From Lonicera japonica (taxonomy: Eukaryota > Streptophyta > Magnoliopsida > Dipsacales > Caprifoliaceae), in NCBI GenBank assembly GCA_021464415.1, contig CM038469.1:33079883-33143882 (forward strand): 64,000 nucleotides of DNA. Direction: 5' to 3'. Positions within the stretch are counted from its first letter, which is position 1. Each line of letters opens with the position of its first letter. Below are positions 19,883 to 32,308 of the stretch, piece after piece. The notes under the pieces are model-generated. The model saw nothing but the letters and a program-made list of their open reading frames with translations, was not told the DNA's origin and searched no databases. The position numbers and the translations under genes are program-made.

Positions 19883-21434
19883 ATTATTCTTTTTCATCTT
19901 TATCTCTAATTCTATATATGCAAACATAAATTAATTTATAAGATATCTTATTTAGTTTTTTTTTTTAAGTTAAGAATTTTATGAGGTTGGATCTAAATGG
20001 AAAAAAAGAATATCAAAATCAAAATGGTACAAAAAATTTGTGTTAGACCTTCAAGCATGGTCAAAAAACTTGAACATTAGTACCTAAAGTCACCATTTGA
20101 ATTCCTGATCAATATACCCACCCCCCACAGAGACCTCGTCATTTACTCTTGTACGTTTTATCCATAGTATCTTCCTACATTTATGGAGAAAATATTTAAT
20201 ACTATTAAAAAACACCAAGTAATCCGAATCCATAGTTAAGTGAAAAAAAATGTATTTTAATAATTTTAAAAAACTAATATAGAAATAATTTAATATCAAA
20301 TGGTTGAAACCGAAATTTTTGTTCAATTTAAAGCTAACTCCAACGAAAGAAAGTAACTCTTTAAAATTCCTACCCGTGAGGTGTAATAATAAATTTACTA
20401 AAAACAAGAATCAAAGTAATAAAGACGAGGTTTATAAATGGTGAGGGACCCGCTATAATTATTTTCCTACATTGAACAATTAAATAAGAGGGTTAACATT
20501 TTTTTAATCAGTGCATGTACTAATGAAGAGGTATAATTAATGATACAAGAGTTGAGATTTGATATAATCTATTTCTCGAGAATGGTAATTAGCATTATTA
20601 ACATAAGAGAAGGTTTACTAATGCATCTGGCTTCACATACTACTAATTTGCTGCTTGTAGATTTTATTACATTTTCCGTAAAAGCATATTTAATGAAATA
20701 ATTAAAATTGAATAATCAAAATATTTTTTAAATATTATTTATTTAGTAAATTGTTAAAGTAATTAACAATGTAAGTCTCCCTAAAGGCTATTTTTTTCAA
20801 TAACTAAATTTGTAGGGTCTATTATATTGATTAACCACAAATTAATCAATTTGAATTTTGCTTCAAAAAAGAGGAGGGAAATATTATCTAAATTTGGAAA
20901 GATTCCCATTTAGCCAATTGAATTATTGGGTCTCCCATTTTGGTTATTGAATAATGTTGTTAACTTTGATTAGAAATGGAGTATATTTGGTTATTAATTA
21001 AAAAGTTGCTAAAATTTGATTAGGCCATTGAGACAGTATTTTAGTCAACATTACTAAAATTAATTATAATTGTCATTTTAATTATATCATTATGCTCTAA
21101 GATGTATAGTATTTTAACGTAATCATAGTTATTATTAAAATAATATGTACTATTGAAAGCATATAATACAAAATCACAAATAAATATTATATTCTAGCAA
21201 ATGTATAATTGCTTTGAAGTAATAATAGATCGAATACTATTATTTCTAGATCAATTATATATATAATCAAAACAATTATATATATTATCAAAATAATGTA
21301 CGACTTATGAAGTATATTCTCCGACCATATTGGATTTTTATGATAGGAAAAGCATGTTTCACTTTCCGATGGGTGTATTAATTTCTTGATCAGAATTATA
21401 TTTATCATGATCATTTTCACCTTACAGTCCTTCC
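19883..21434. other. AT-rich intergenic sequence
   Basis: No gene or clear repeat boundary seen. The open frames here are short and of biased composition. Confidence 0.6.
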
Positions 21435-22855
21435 ATTCTAATTACACCACCAAAAATTTTTAAAATAAACACATTTTTAAAATTACTATATGGTCCATTA
21501 CTATTAGCGATATTGTCCCTGACTTAACCACCTATCATTAGGTGCAGGGTTTTTAACTCAAAAGGCCACGGTGATATTAGAGGTGAACCACTTACTTTTG
21601 TAGTCACATATTTTTCGATGTGGGATCTTGCTATTCCTCAACAAAATTCATAAAACACCACTACATACATTACACACTATATATTAAAAATTACAGCAAA
21701 AAGTAAACAAAAATTTTCAAAATACCGCTAGGGATAATTAAAATAAATTAAAATTTTCTCTCTCTACAATTTATTTTTCCCTTGTTAAACCCATCCAAAT
21801 TCTTGCTCACATCAAATAAACTTTAATTGGATCTAAGAAGGGTATGATAGAATTTATAAGATTGGCCAAAATTGAGGCTTGAATTTCAAGATCAAAAAAT
21901 GAGGGATGTAAGAAGAAAATGGGGAACAAAAACTCTTTCATTCCAATAAACAAAAAAAATCCTCCCACAATCGTTAGTCCCTCTCCCTTAGGCTTCTGCC
22001 TCATGTGCACAACATAGATATTAGTATAAATTTTAAGCTCTGAATTTTAAAATTTGGCAATATCCTACGGACCATATTTTAATTTTATTTACTTTGTTTG
22101 ACATATAAAAAGTTGTCTTGTTTGATTCAAAATTTCGGCGCAACATTGCCGATTATGTAGCATTTATTCAACAATGTCCTGCTGACTATATGTTGATTAT
22201 ATAAACTTTGTTCAGCATACAAAAAGTTTTCTTGTTTGATACAAAATTTTGGCACAACATTGCCAAGTATGTAGCATTTATTCGACTATATTAAGCCGAT
22301 TTAACATGTTTTAGCAATGATCGACGTAAAATTACTAAATTTGTAGTTCAATGTTCAGCAATATTTGGCTGATATGGACTTAGTGTAAACATGATCAACT
22401 TCAATCGAAGCTTAACTTTTAGTATCGATTTTGTAATTATTATTTAATGAATTTAACACAAAAGATGAGTTCTACATTACATACTATAACATTTGAAAAA
22501 ATATAAATTAACTTAAGAAAAAACTCAGCAACACATGGCCAAGAACTGAGGTGCAATTCAGCAATATTGACCTAATATAATTGAATGTCTCAACAATTGG
22601 TTACCGTATATGTCATATTTTGTCAACAGCATGTTAGCGAAAATGTCTTATTTTTTCGGTTTTGTATAGCTGACAACGATATACTTATACACCACAAAAA
22701 AATTCTTAATTTTATGAAAAATTAAATATTATATTTTTTATTTAACACACCACATAACTTTCTTAATTTTACCACAAAAAGTGCAATTATAGTTCTTTTT
22801 TATACTTTTTTTAACATGAGGTGGATTCAAAAAAAATTGGTGGTGTAAATAGAAT
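21435..22855. mobile_element. Candidate DNA transposon with 19-bp terminal inverted repeats
   Basis: Left end ATTCTAATTACACCACCAA (21435-21453); the reverse complement of the right end (22837-22855) reads ATTCTATTTACACCACCAA, 18 of 19 matching. Inside are two direct repeats of about 80 bp (about 22090-22170 and 22210-22290, each with GTAGCATTTATTC). No transposase is seen and no clear target duplication, so the superfamily is unassigned. It ends only about 80 bp before the start codon of the MEI2-like pseudogene. Confidence 0.6.
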
Positions 22856-22933
22856 ATTAGAATCTCCCATTCGGTTTTCGCTCTAGAACTCAAAGTCAGT
22901 CTCTAAAATAGTTTCTCTCCCTACTTCTCCAGA

Positions 22934-25900
22934 ATGGGTAAGCAACTGAACAGGCACGCCGTACCATGCGAACCAAATAGGTTCCTAACAAATTATAACA
23001 CTTCCGATCAATATTATTCTTATTACTACTAGCTATAGCGAAGAAGATGAAGAGTTAACTACTTATTACAACTAATACTACTCTTATAAGCATAACAATA
23101 ACGCTACTACTCATCACCAGTCTTCTGGGGAAGGGAAAGTAGCATATAAGAGGGGTGCTGTTAGGAGAATTGACGGTGGCAGCGGCGGTGGTGAATTAAG
23201 GGGTGGTCTGAAAAGGTAGGTACCTCATGTTCGACCTAGGTTAAGCCACAGATTTGTCGAAGGCAGATTTAGAAGTGTTAGATGTTGTTAGATCCAAATA
23301 ACTATAGTGTGAGATTTGTAGCCGAGTGGTTGGCCTTCTATACTTGCATGAATTTTTTTTTTAAAGAATTCTTTAAACTTTCTCTATGCTATGTGATAAT
23401 GGAAGCTCAATAAGGAGAGCATAGGTGTGTGCGATCTGTGAACTATAACCATAGTATATAGATAGCAAATTTTGCTATTTATTAGATATTTCTATTTTAG
23501 CCCATCAGAAAAATAGAAATTACCTTAAGTATCACACATTAAAGGGCTCAAATACATTTAAGTCAAATAACTTAAACCTCAATTGATCACTTTTAGAACA
23601 AGTTTAACCATACAACAGTTCACAACACAAAATTATTTTACATATAAACCCAATTAAGAATTCAACAAGCAGGAGATCAATCATTTAGGCTTTAGTGGAA
23701 GCCCAAGGCCGAGACTTCTGTCTGGTGGTGGTGGCTCCAGTGGTGGTTGTGAGGTGTCTTGTGAGTTTGCTCTTGCTCCTGGTGGTGGTGATGAAAGATT
23801 GGGTTGTGGTGGTAAAACAAGTGTTATGATCAAAAACATACCCAATTACTACAGGTGAAGTACTACTATTTCTTTATTTTCACTATTATTATTATTATTA
23901 TTTTTATTATAGAATGTGATTTAAAATTTGTATTTGATTTTAGATCTGGCTCCCTCCTCTATACTTGCTTCTCCAGCTATTCAAACCTATTCCTAACTTG
24001 TATTAAAAAAAATTATATTAAAAAAATTAGTATTATTGTTAAAGTAATTATCTACATTGTCAAAATATTGTACAATTTTAAAAGAATATATTATAATTTC
24101 TTAAATTAATATTATATTCTACCAAAAGTATATTGTTTTGGCAAAATGACTACACAAAAAAAATTGTATGTGGTTTCCATTATTTGACTGTTTATTATTA
24201 TTATTATTATTTTAATTTGTGTTAAATTTTAAATTTTATTTTTTAAGAAATGTGGTGTCTGGAATTTGAAAAGACTAATTAGGGACAAAATTGTTATTTA
24301 TTTATTTATTTTATTTTGTTGTAAAACTCTATTTGATCTTTATCAAATATTCGTGTATATAATATTCACCCTTTTCTAGATCTCATTGAGTTTGTTAAAA
24401 CTTAAATGACTGATTTGAAACACAGCGAGATTTTTACGTTTGATTAAGACATATACAACATGTAATGTGTGTGGTTTACATGGGTGTTTAACACTCCAGA
24501 TAATTACTCTAAAATTTTAATATGATTTTTTGTGACAGTTTTATATTTATTTTTGCGGATACTTTATTTTGTATTTATAATGTATTTTGAATTACTAAAG
24601 ATTTAGCTCTTGTTTGATAATACCATTTGAAATTGAAAATTTAAAAATTTTAGATTTAAATGGTTTTAAAGTTGTTTGTTAACACAAAAAATTAAGTACC
24701 AATTTAATTTTCTTCATTTAAAACTAAAAGTTAATTTTAAGGAGTGTAAATACATATTTTATCTTTTTACATTTAAATAAATTATCATACTATCTAGCAG
24801 TCTTTTAACTTTACATTTTTAACTCTTAAGGGTAAAATTGTCGTACTAAAAAAAATTTAGTTTTCAGATGTGTTATATTCAAACAAATAACATTTTTTGA
24901 GATATAATTTTCAAAACTAAACAAATCGCTTTTTTGGTTCAATTTTAAATTTTCAGTTTTTTATCTTATTTAAAGAGTTATGTGAAGTGTCAATAATTAT
25001 ATCATTATATACCAACTTGACACACACAATATATCATTCGTTTTACTATTTAAAAGCTCCGATCTCAATTTAAACTCAGTTCATACATGAAATGCTCTAT
25101 ATATAATACATGTAAATGTATAAGAGTCTCTGTCTGGGACAGAAAGAACATGAAAGTAGAAGGGAAGTCCTTCACTTTGTGCCCCTTTCCTCCATTTGTA
25201 CCTTTTTGTCAAAGAAACATTAATATGCTGCCTTATCTTTATGTCTATACTTACAACATGAGTGAAAACTCATTGATGCCCACATACATACATACATAAA
25301 TAGATACATACATGTATCATATACATATATGTATATATATATATTAATGATACAAGTATGGATATGCACTATCATTACTAATTAATATCATTTAATGTTG
25401 ACAAGTATTTTCCATTTATGTACGTGAACATTGATACTCTTTCTGTTTATTATGAACATTAGTGTCCATTTTAGTCATTTACATAGTCGTTGATAATGAT
25501 GTTAATCAATGTGATCAGGAGAGACATGCTCATTAAGTTTATTGACCAGCTTTATGAGGAGTCGGTTTTGGAATATGATTTGCTCTATCTTCCCATGGAT
25601 TTTCTGTAAGTTATTCCACTCTTATTTATTTAATTTTGGGCAAGTAGAAAAATATATATGTCAAGATCCGGAAAAAAAAATAATAACAATAATTAACGGT
25701 TCAAATTTCTTAACCCTATTTAAAGTGTCTCCAGTGCTTTTCTATTATGATAATCTATATATAATACATGGCTGATTATACCTAGGAAATTATGATAGTG
25801 GTTAGTTTAAACAGGCTTTAATTTGGTTTTTCCTTTATCTCAATTTAAACTAGAATCTTGAAATCTATATGAACAAGTCATTTAACCACTGAATGGTTAA

Positions 25901-26710
25901 GAGGTAAAATTCAAGTGTATTAAAAAACCAACGAACACTATTCAACACATTTGAAGGCGGGATGAGCCCCTATTCCTCGTTAAAATTTAGTTAATTTTGA
26001 TGAGTGTTTGTAACACTTCTAGTGCTTTAACGTGCCATATATTGCCATTTTGGCCTTTGGAAATTTTTAAACAAAAGATTATGTTTGATTTATGAATCGG
26101 TTTTTTTATTTTATTTTTTTAATTTAATTAATCAGGAGAAAGAATAGCTTGGGGTATGCTTTTGTGAATTTCACAAGTGCTTCTGCAGCAACGAGGATAA
26201 GGGAGTTGCTGCAGGGATACAAATGGGGTCGTGCCCAAACACATTGTGGAAGTTTCTCCTCCAGCAAAATCTGTGAAGTATGCAAGAATCCAGGTATAAT
26301 CCTTAATCTAATCTTACTATTTAAAGATGATTAATTAAAATTTTCAAACTATGTCTAAATATGTTTGGTTAAGTAGTTCAGCTCCCATTTAAGCAGTAAT
26401 TTTCTTTTTTCTTCTAAATGAACAAAGGAGTATATATAATTTTATAATTTTAAGTGCATCAAAAGTAACTACAATTTGTCCACTTGAATAGATGCATTGA
26501 GTGGGTGACATGTATAGGTAGATGAATTCAATGAGTATACAAAATTCAAGTAAGTTCTGTTTACTGATATACATGTATTTGTTACTTTTTGGTGTTTGGG
26601 TACCTGGAAAATACAAAGGGAAAAGAAACACTGGTGCGGAATTTTGCAAACTCAACATTCAGCTGCGCAAGGACCATTGGCAAGTGGAGGGCGATCTCAT
26701 ATTGAGCTAG
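22934..26710 (+). pseudogene. MEI2 C-terminal-RRM-only-like gene copy, probably broken
   Basis: Paralogue of the gene at 33520-36208. The N-terminus MGKQLNRHAVPCEP matches that gene's MSNQLNVGALPYEP. The frame hits TAG at 23030-23032. Later exon-like pieces are a Gly-rich stretch ending KTSVMIKNIPNYYR (to 23854), exon 25519-25605 (LIKFIDQLYEE...LYLPMDF), exon 26136-26293 (GYAFVNFTSASAATRI...KICEV) and a last exon from 26619. Splice signals and intron phases match the intact copy. In the third exon 5 nt are missing after KICEV, so the family sequence YARIQ then GKETLVRNF in the last exon is read in another frame. The conserved C-terminus ends early. The early stop, the deletion and a transposon-filled upstream region make a pseudogene likely. 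An unseen intron around the first stop is the main alternative. Confidence 0.8.
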
Positions 26711-26934
26711 CTATTATTTTCAATCTATGGCCTCTGCTTAATTATTTCTTTCATATATCTTGACTTTCACACACTAAATGTGCGTCTCTCGCTTAATATA
26801 TCTGTAGCTTATATGTGATTCAGGATTTTGGGTAGTGTTGAGACCTATGTTTTCATATCTCCCCAGAGAGTTTTGTTTAGTTAAAATATCTGGGGTGAAT
26901 TCAAAACATATATAGGTTCAAATAATGTTAGAGA

Positions 26935-27147
26935 TGTTGTGCCCGCCGGCACACGGGTCGGGCTCCCCAATCCGCGCACATAATAACGATATTAATCCAA
27001 ACTTAAACACTTTTGGGCCACAAGTGTGGGGTTTTATTTTAAAAAGTATCGTTATTATGAGGAAAGACTACCCCACTTATATATCCATGTTGAATTGTAC
27101 AATTTTTTTTATGTAGGACCAATGGTTTGAGCCAACCATTCTCAACA
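26935..27147 (-). repeat. 3' LTR of TRIM-like element, internally shortened
   Basis: It shares the first about 150 bp with the 5' LTR (GAATGGTTGGCTCAAACCATT, ...GATA-CTTTT...). It then ends with a distinct GC-rich tail (about 26938-26985, CCCGCCGGCACACGGGTCGG on the plus strand) before the common ACAACA. At 213 bp it is about half the length of the 5' LTR. Confidence 0.7.
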
Positions 27148-27541
27148 ATCTCCATCTTGGACTAAGATCGGTTCACCTGGTTTTACTTGGACCTATACCT
27201 TAGTCCTCCTCGAATTCACCTTTGAACTGTCCACGTAGATCACCACTCAACAATATCCATCCGCAAGATCGTCCACCTTTGGTCGATGCACATCTTGAGA
27301 TAGACATTATTTCACCTTACTCGAGGAACCTGCACAACCCCCTTGATAGTACCCCGGATGTATGTAGGCTATAGCGATTCCACCTCCGACTTCTCTGAGT
27401 CTAACTCCACCATAGGCTCCATCAAGTCCAGCTATCGGAACGGTTTTTATTACAACTTATCACCTTAGGCTTTACCGAGTTCTTCCTTACTCCACCAAGT
27501 TCAACTACCGTACTTCACAAGTGGGTGGAACCACCATTGAC

Positions 27542-27554
27542 CTCTGATACCAAA
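27542..27554 (-). promoter_or_regulatory. Initiator-tRNA-Met primer-binding site
   Basis: TTGGTATCAGAGG on the minus strand, two bases after the LTR end. TGGTATCAGAG is the standard plant copia/TRIM primer site. Confidence 0.85.
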
Positions 27555-27555
27555 T

Positions 27556-27954
27556 TGTTGTGGTAGGATATCGCTAAAACAAACTTAGTACAAGCGTAGG
27601 ATTTACCAAATAATTATGTGTATAATAATTAAAAAATAAGTACTACTAATATTAAAGCAAATACGGAAAACAAAAGATTAAGGAAAATAACAACTAACCA
27701 AACACGCAAGCAATTATGTGGTATCGGCAAAACCGCCACTAATTCACCGGGCGATGGCTTCTAACTTCACCATAGGCTCTACCGGTAGTAATAATATTGT
27801 CCCCAACTTAAATAATATCTTTGGATCACAGATGTGGGACTTTAACTTAAAAGATACCGTTACTATGTGAAAACACTCTCCTACTTATATACTTATATTG
27901 AGTTCTATAATTTTTTAATGTGAGATCAATGGTTTGAGCCAACCATTCTCAACA
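27556..27954 (-). repeat. 5' LTR of TRIM-like element (399 bp)
   Basis: Minus-strand reading: TGTTGAGAATGG...CCACAACA. Its last third contains GGTGAATTAGTGGCG, then TTTTGCCGA and ATTGCTTGCGTGTTTGGTTA, closely matching the 3' LTR of the copia element at 12152-12671. Confidence 0.82.
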
Positions 27955-29088
27955 AAAGAAAGAATGTGTTAATTGTGTATTAGTTGCCGGATTGATCTCT
28001 TATTTTGATTTAGTATGTTTTATTTGATGAAAGACCATTTCATTGAAATTTTAAAAAAAAAAAAAAATCATTTGGGTTTCTTTCTAAATTAACATTCATA
28101 TGTTTTTTCCGAGTGTCAATTATGTAGTACATCTATCATAAGGGTATTTTTTAAAACATTAGATTTCATAAAACATTTCAAAACATCGAAGGAAAATGCT
28201 AGCTAGGCAAAAAAATTCTACAAGGAATTTTCACACAACGATTTGGCATCCTGCAAGTAATAACGAATTTGGCATTTTCAATGTTTTCATTTTTTACTAC
28301 TTTCTCTCTCTAACTGACATGTCAATTTGTATAAAATTTATGCATAAACGGTTAGTATGTTTAACACTATTCAACATCGAAATAGTATTAAATGTGAAAA
28401 TCTTCGTTGGGTCTCAATTTCTGAAAAAAATGAACAAACACTACAGCGTACCATTAACATGTGCAAGACATAGATTTTTTGAGTTCCAGGGGGTGCTCGA
28501 CTGCTCGGGTCGGCATTCTCACCTCGACTAATTTCTATTAACGAAAGGCATCAACTGTTGGCCACAACAAATTTCACATTAGTCAAGACTTCAACCGGCT
28601 AACTCTCGGCCGAACTCAGAGTAGTAACCGGCCGGTGAGCCACTTTCGGTAATTAAGGAACATAGAGATGACAAGTGCACAAGTCATATGCCAAATGTAA
28701 GAATGTACTTTATTAAATATGCGACTGCTCACAGACACAAACATGAGGTGCCATTTACGATATAACAATAATAGTCCTTGCGAAACTTTTATTTATAGAT
28801 ATATAAAATCAAACTCGCACTCAACGCACATTTTAACCACCCAATGTGCTCCTGTGCATAATTTTTCTTCCATTTTCGTTTGTCTATAATCTTTTTCCAA
28901 GAATATAATTGAAAACAAACATTTATTCTATAACATAAAATTTAGTATATTAATTATATTTCTAAAAGAAATATGAACTTTTAAGTTTGAATGGATAGAA
29001 TAGTATTATGTAGTTCACTTTCATTTTTTATTTTTCTGTGGGTGGTGAGTGGGGGTTGAGGTGGGGATTCAAACCCTTTTTGAAGGGC
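27955..29088. other. Intergenic, mostly AT-rich
   Basis: No gene supported. A slightly GC-richer stretch (about 28485-28650) has CTCGGGTCGGCATTCTCACC and an AACCGGCC motif. It looks like a relic of something foreign to the surrounding AT-rich DNA, but I cannot identify it. Confidence 0.5.
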
Positions 29089-29467
29089 AGTGTTATTTAT
29101 ACTATTTGTCAAAAATACTCCTTTCAAAATTTAATTAAAAATACATTTTAACATCTCATTATTTATCACAAACAACCCCCGGGGGCTATTGCCTAAAGTT
29201 AGGCAAGTGCTTAAACTACACTATCTCCATTTGAGCCAAATTTATGTGAGTGCACTCACCTCTCATTATGCCATTCTTATTTGGAAAATACCACAATATT
29301 TCATTGCCTGATATTAGGCGAGTTCTTACCAGCAAACTCTTTCTAAGTAGGCCAAGAATATGTGATATTACTCACCTCTCATTAGGCGGGTCTTAAGGGG
29401 TGTTAGTGGTAATAAATTTACCTTCAAAAAGTGTTTGTAACAAATATGAGAAGTGTAAATAATACCG
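29089..29467. mobile_element. MITE-like element, family A copy 1
   Basis: The left end GTGTTATTTATACTATTTGTC and the reverse complement of the right end, GGTATTATTTACACTTCTCA, form imperfect terminal inverted repeats. A related copy lies at 53429-53794 with the same order of internal motifs (TTAGGC/TGAGTGCTTA, TTTATGTGAGTGCA). A right-end fragment is at about 60848-60894. There is no coding capacity and the target duplication is not clear. Confidence 0.65.
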
Positions 29468-30280
29468 TTTATTTTTAACCAATTCATCAAATACCGACCT
29501 AGTTATATTTTAAAAAATGTGACGTTAATATTGTGAATGTTCTAAATATAATTGATGAGATTTAGGATTGATTAACCATGCCTTATTAAGAAAGAATGTA
29601 TAGAGTGAAAGAAATAACATGGTGATAGCATTAAATGCAAGTGAATGGATGTTTCATAAATGAAGGAAGCCACATTCAGAGCTTATCCTTATAAATCCTC
29701 CAAATATACACAACAATTTAAGTACTGATTTGTTTCCTTTTATTTACTCTGTTGTATTTCGGATTCCCTGTTAATGTCTGCCTTCATTTTACAGCCCTTA
29801 AAAATCTCACCTTGAGCTTTGTAACCTAACAACTCTCAACTGTTCAACTATACAAACAAACAAACAAACAAACAAAACGTACATATATATATATGTACAC
29901 CCTATCTTGGGGTACCCTACATTTATATGGTATATATAATAGGACCTTCTGACTCTTGCTTTTGCTTTGTTTCTATTAAGTCTACCACAGTTTGTGTGAA
30001 AATGGCAAAAAGCATAGAACAAAGGGCTAATATTACTTGTATTGTGTTGACCCATTAATTAAATTAATTGCATGAACAAAGGATATTTGTATGTTCATAT
30101 TTTGATGGGGGCAGTGGTTGACCATTACTATTTCCAGCTTTATATAGGATATGCATCCTCTTCCATTGTCTTTTAGCACTTCTGTTCATTTCAGGCTTCC
30201 TCGTGTATTTAATTTTTAAGCTTCCAAGAAAAACCAATTTTCATTTTCAGCTTTAAACAGACCCATGTCATGTATAAAAA
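29468..30280. other. Intergenic; part is duplicated at 50 kb
   Basis: No gene supported. The 29815-30145 part shares blocks with 50098-50380 (ACTCTCAACTGT, GGGTACCCTA, AAGTCTACCAC, AAAATGGCAAAAA, TGACCC, GGTTGACCAT) in the same order and spacing. It could be the remains of duplicated promoter or untranslated sequence. Confidence 0.55.
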
Positions 30281-32308
30281 GATTGGGTTATTGGGGGTTG
30301 TCTCGTTCTATAATATTCCATTAACTTTTTAATTTTCTAAGGTCTCCTGTAAAAAAAATTAATGAAAGCGGTTCAGTCACGTAAAAGTTAAAGGATGAAC
30401 TCTTTGAATATATCTGTGACAATATCGATCACTGTCTTTTAGCATCCATGTTAATAAAATCAAAGTATCTTTGTTCACAAGTAATATTATCTACCTTCTT
30501 TTACACTAATAACGCATTAATTCTACAGAGGTCTATATAATAAGGAACAATAGTCTTTTCATTGTAAGAATGTTCGTGGGACGAAAATATAATATGTTTT
30601 TTCAATGTTTAATAGTGCATTTAACACAGATCATAACATATTATATATACATATGTATTTAACATAAAAGAGAGACATATTTAGGGGAACCACAATATAT
30701 CGATTGATTAAAATGTGGGATCCTTTCACACTTATCATTATCAAATTTCGTTACAACCAACAAGTAATTATTCAACATATCGAAATGTCAATTTTTTATT
30801 AATAAGTATACGCGGGTAGAAGAACTCTAAATAACCACCTTTTAACACAAATTTAAAATCTCTCTTAACGAGTATAAGACAATATCTACCTACTTTTGGA
30901 TTAATAATTTACCTATTAACATAATTCTTTACCATCACTAATTATAGTATCTTAGCATTCATGAAAGTAAATATATATATATATATATATATGTATACAG
31001 TGACTGTGTGACTGTACTACCCTAATAGTATTAATTTAAAAATTAAACTAACTATAAATTAAATTTTCTTTTAATTAAACTAATAGTATTACACTCCAAG
31101 CTAAAGAAACGCTCATCTTAATATCTGATTTGGCTATATACGATTGCAGATTTGAAGTGAATATAAATTCTTATATATCGTTAAAGAAAAGTAAATAAAT
31201 AGAAGAAAAGGAAGGAAAATGATCAAGTTCATGAGGAGAAAAACTAACACCATCTCTTTCTTTTCATTTGGTCTGAGATTTATTGGGTTATTGGGGGTTG
31301 TGTCGTCCTATATATTTTCATAAACTTTTTGATTTGTCTAAGGTCACTGTAAAAAAATTAATGAAAGCGGTTCAATCATGTAAAAATTAAAGGATGCATT
31401 CTTTGGATGCATCTGTGACAATATCTATCAATGTCTATCTGTATCCATGTTTATAAAATCACAGTATTATGTTCAGAAGTCATATTATCTACCTTCTTTT
31501 ACGTTAATAACGCATTAATTCTAGAGAGATTTATATAATACGAAATAATAGTTCTTAAATCATAAAAATATACGAAGGATAATTAAAGAATTTTGTGACT
31601 AAGATATAATTAAGATGATTTTTCAATGGTTGATAGTCCATTTAGCACATGTTATAACTTATTATATATGCATATATATTGGAGATATTTAGTGGGGCCA
31701 CAATGTATAAATTTATTAGAATGTAGGATCTATATTATATTTACCATTTTCAAAATTCGTTAGAACTAACAAGTGATTACTCGTCATATTGAAATGTTAA
31801 CTTTTTATTGATAAAATATATATGGATAGAAGTACTCTTAATAACCACCTTTTAACACAATAAATTCTCTCTTAACGAGTATAATAAGACAATATCTACC
31901 TACTTTTGGATTAATAATTACCGATTAACATACGTAGTAATTCTTTACTATCACTAATTATGGTCTTAGCATTCATGAAAGTAACAATATATATATATAT
32001 TTAACATGCAGTGATAGTGACAGTGACAGCGACTGTATTATACTAATAGTATTTATAAATTAAACTAATTATACATTAAATATCTTTCTTTAATTAAACT
32101 AATGGTATTACACTCCAAGCTAAAGAAACACTTGTTTTAATATCTGATTGGGCTATATACGATTGCAAATTTGAATTGAATATAGATTCATAAATATCGT
32201 TAAATAAAAGTAAATAATTAAATAGAGGAAAAAAGAAGAAAAATAATTAAGGTTACGAGGAGAAAAACTAACACCATCTCTTTCCTTTTCATTTGGACTG
32301 GAGATTAT
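30281..32308. repeat. Tandem duplication, unit about 1 kb
   Basis: Unit 1 is 30281-31280, unit 2 is 31281-32308. Both begin ATTGGGTTATTGGGGGTTGT. They share blocks in the same order: AATTAATGAAAGCGGTTCA, TCTACCTTCTTTTAC, AATAACGCATTAATTCTA, ACCACCTTTTAACACAA, CTTAACGAGTATAA, and end AGGAGAAAAACTAACACCAT. No coding frame is conserved between them. The junction at 31280/31281 is head to tail. Confidence 0.85.
30969..30991. repeat. AT dinucleotide microsatellite
   Basis: About eleven uninterrupted AT units inside unit 1 of the tandem duplication; unit 2 has a shorter run at about 31989. Confidence 0.8.

Larger units (their letters stand above)
26935..27954 (-). mobile_element. TRIM-like miniature LTR retrotransposon
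   Basis: On the minus strand: 5' LTR (27556-27954), then TTGGTATCAGAG, the copia primer site complementary to initiator tRNA-Met (27542-27554), about 380 bp of non-coding interior, a CCAAGATGGAGAT polypurine tract (27148-27160), and a 3' LTR (26935-27147). Both LTRs start TGTTGAGAATGGTTGG and end ACAACA. Flanking 5-mers AGAGA (26930) and AAAGA (27955) agree at 4 of 5. There is no coding capacity, so it must be mobilised by another copia element. It lies 225 bp downstream of the MEI2-like pseudogene. Confidence 0.85.

Noticed and set aside
23318..23340. tRNA-like GTAGCCGAGTGGTTGGCC
   Set aside because: It resembles the D-arm of a Leu/Ser tRNA, but no anticodon stem, T-arm (GGTTCGAATCC type) or acceptor pairing follows.
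26935..27954. Possible Cassandra-type TRIM with 5S rRNA in its LTR
   Set aside because: The LTRs contain no 5S internal promoter-like motifs, so it is a TRIM-like element of another family.
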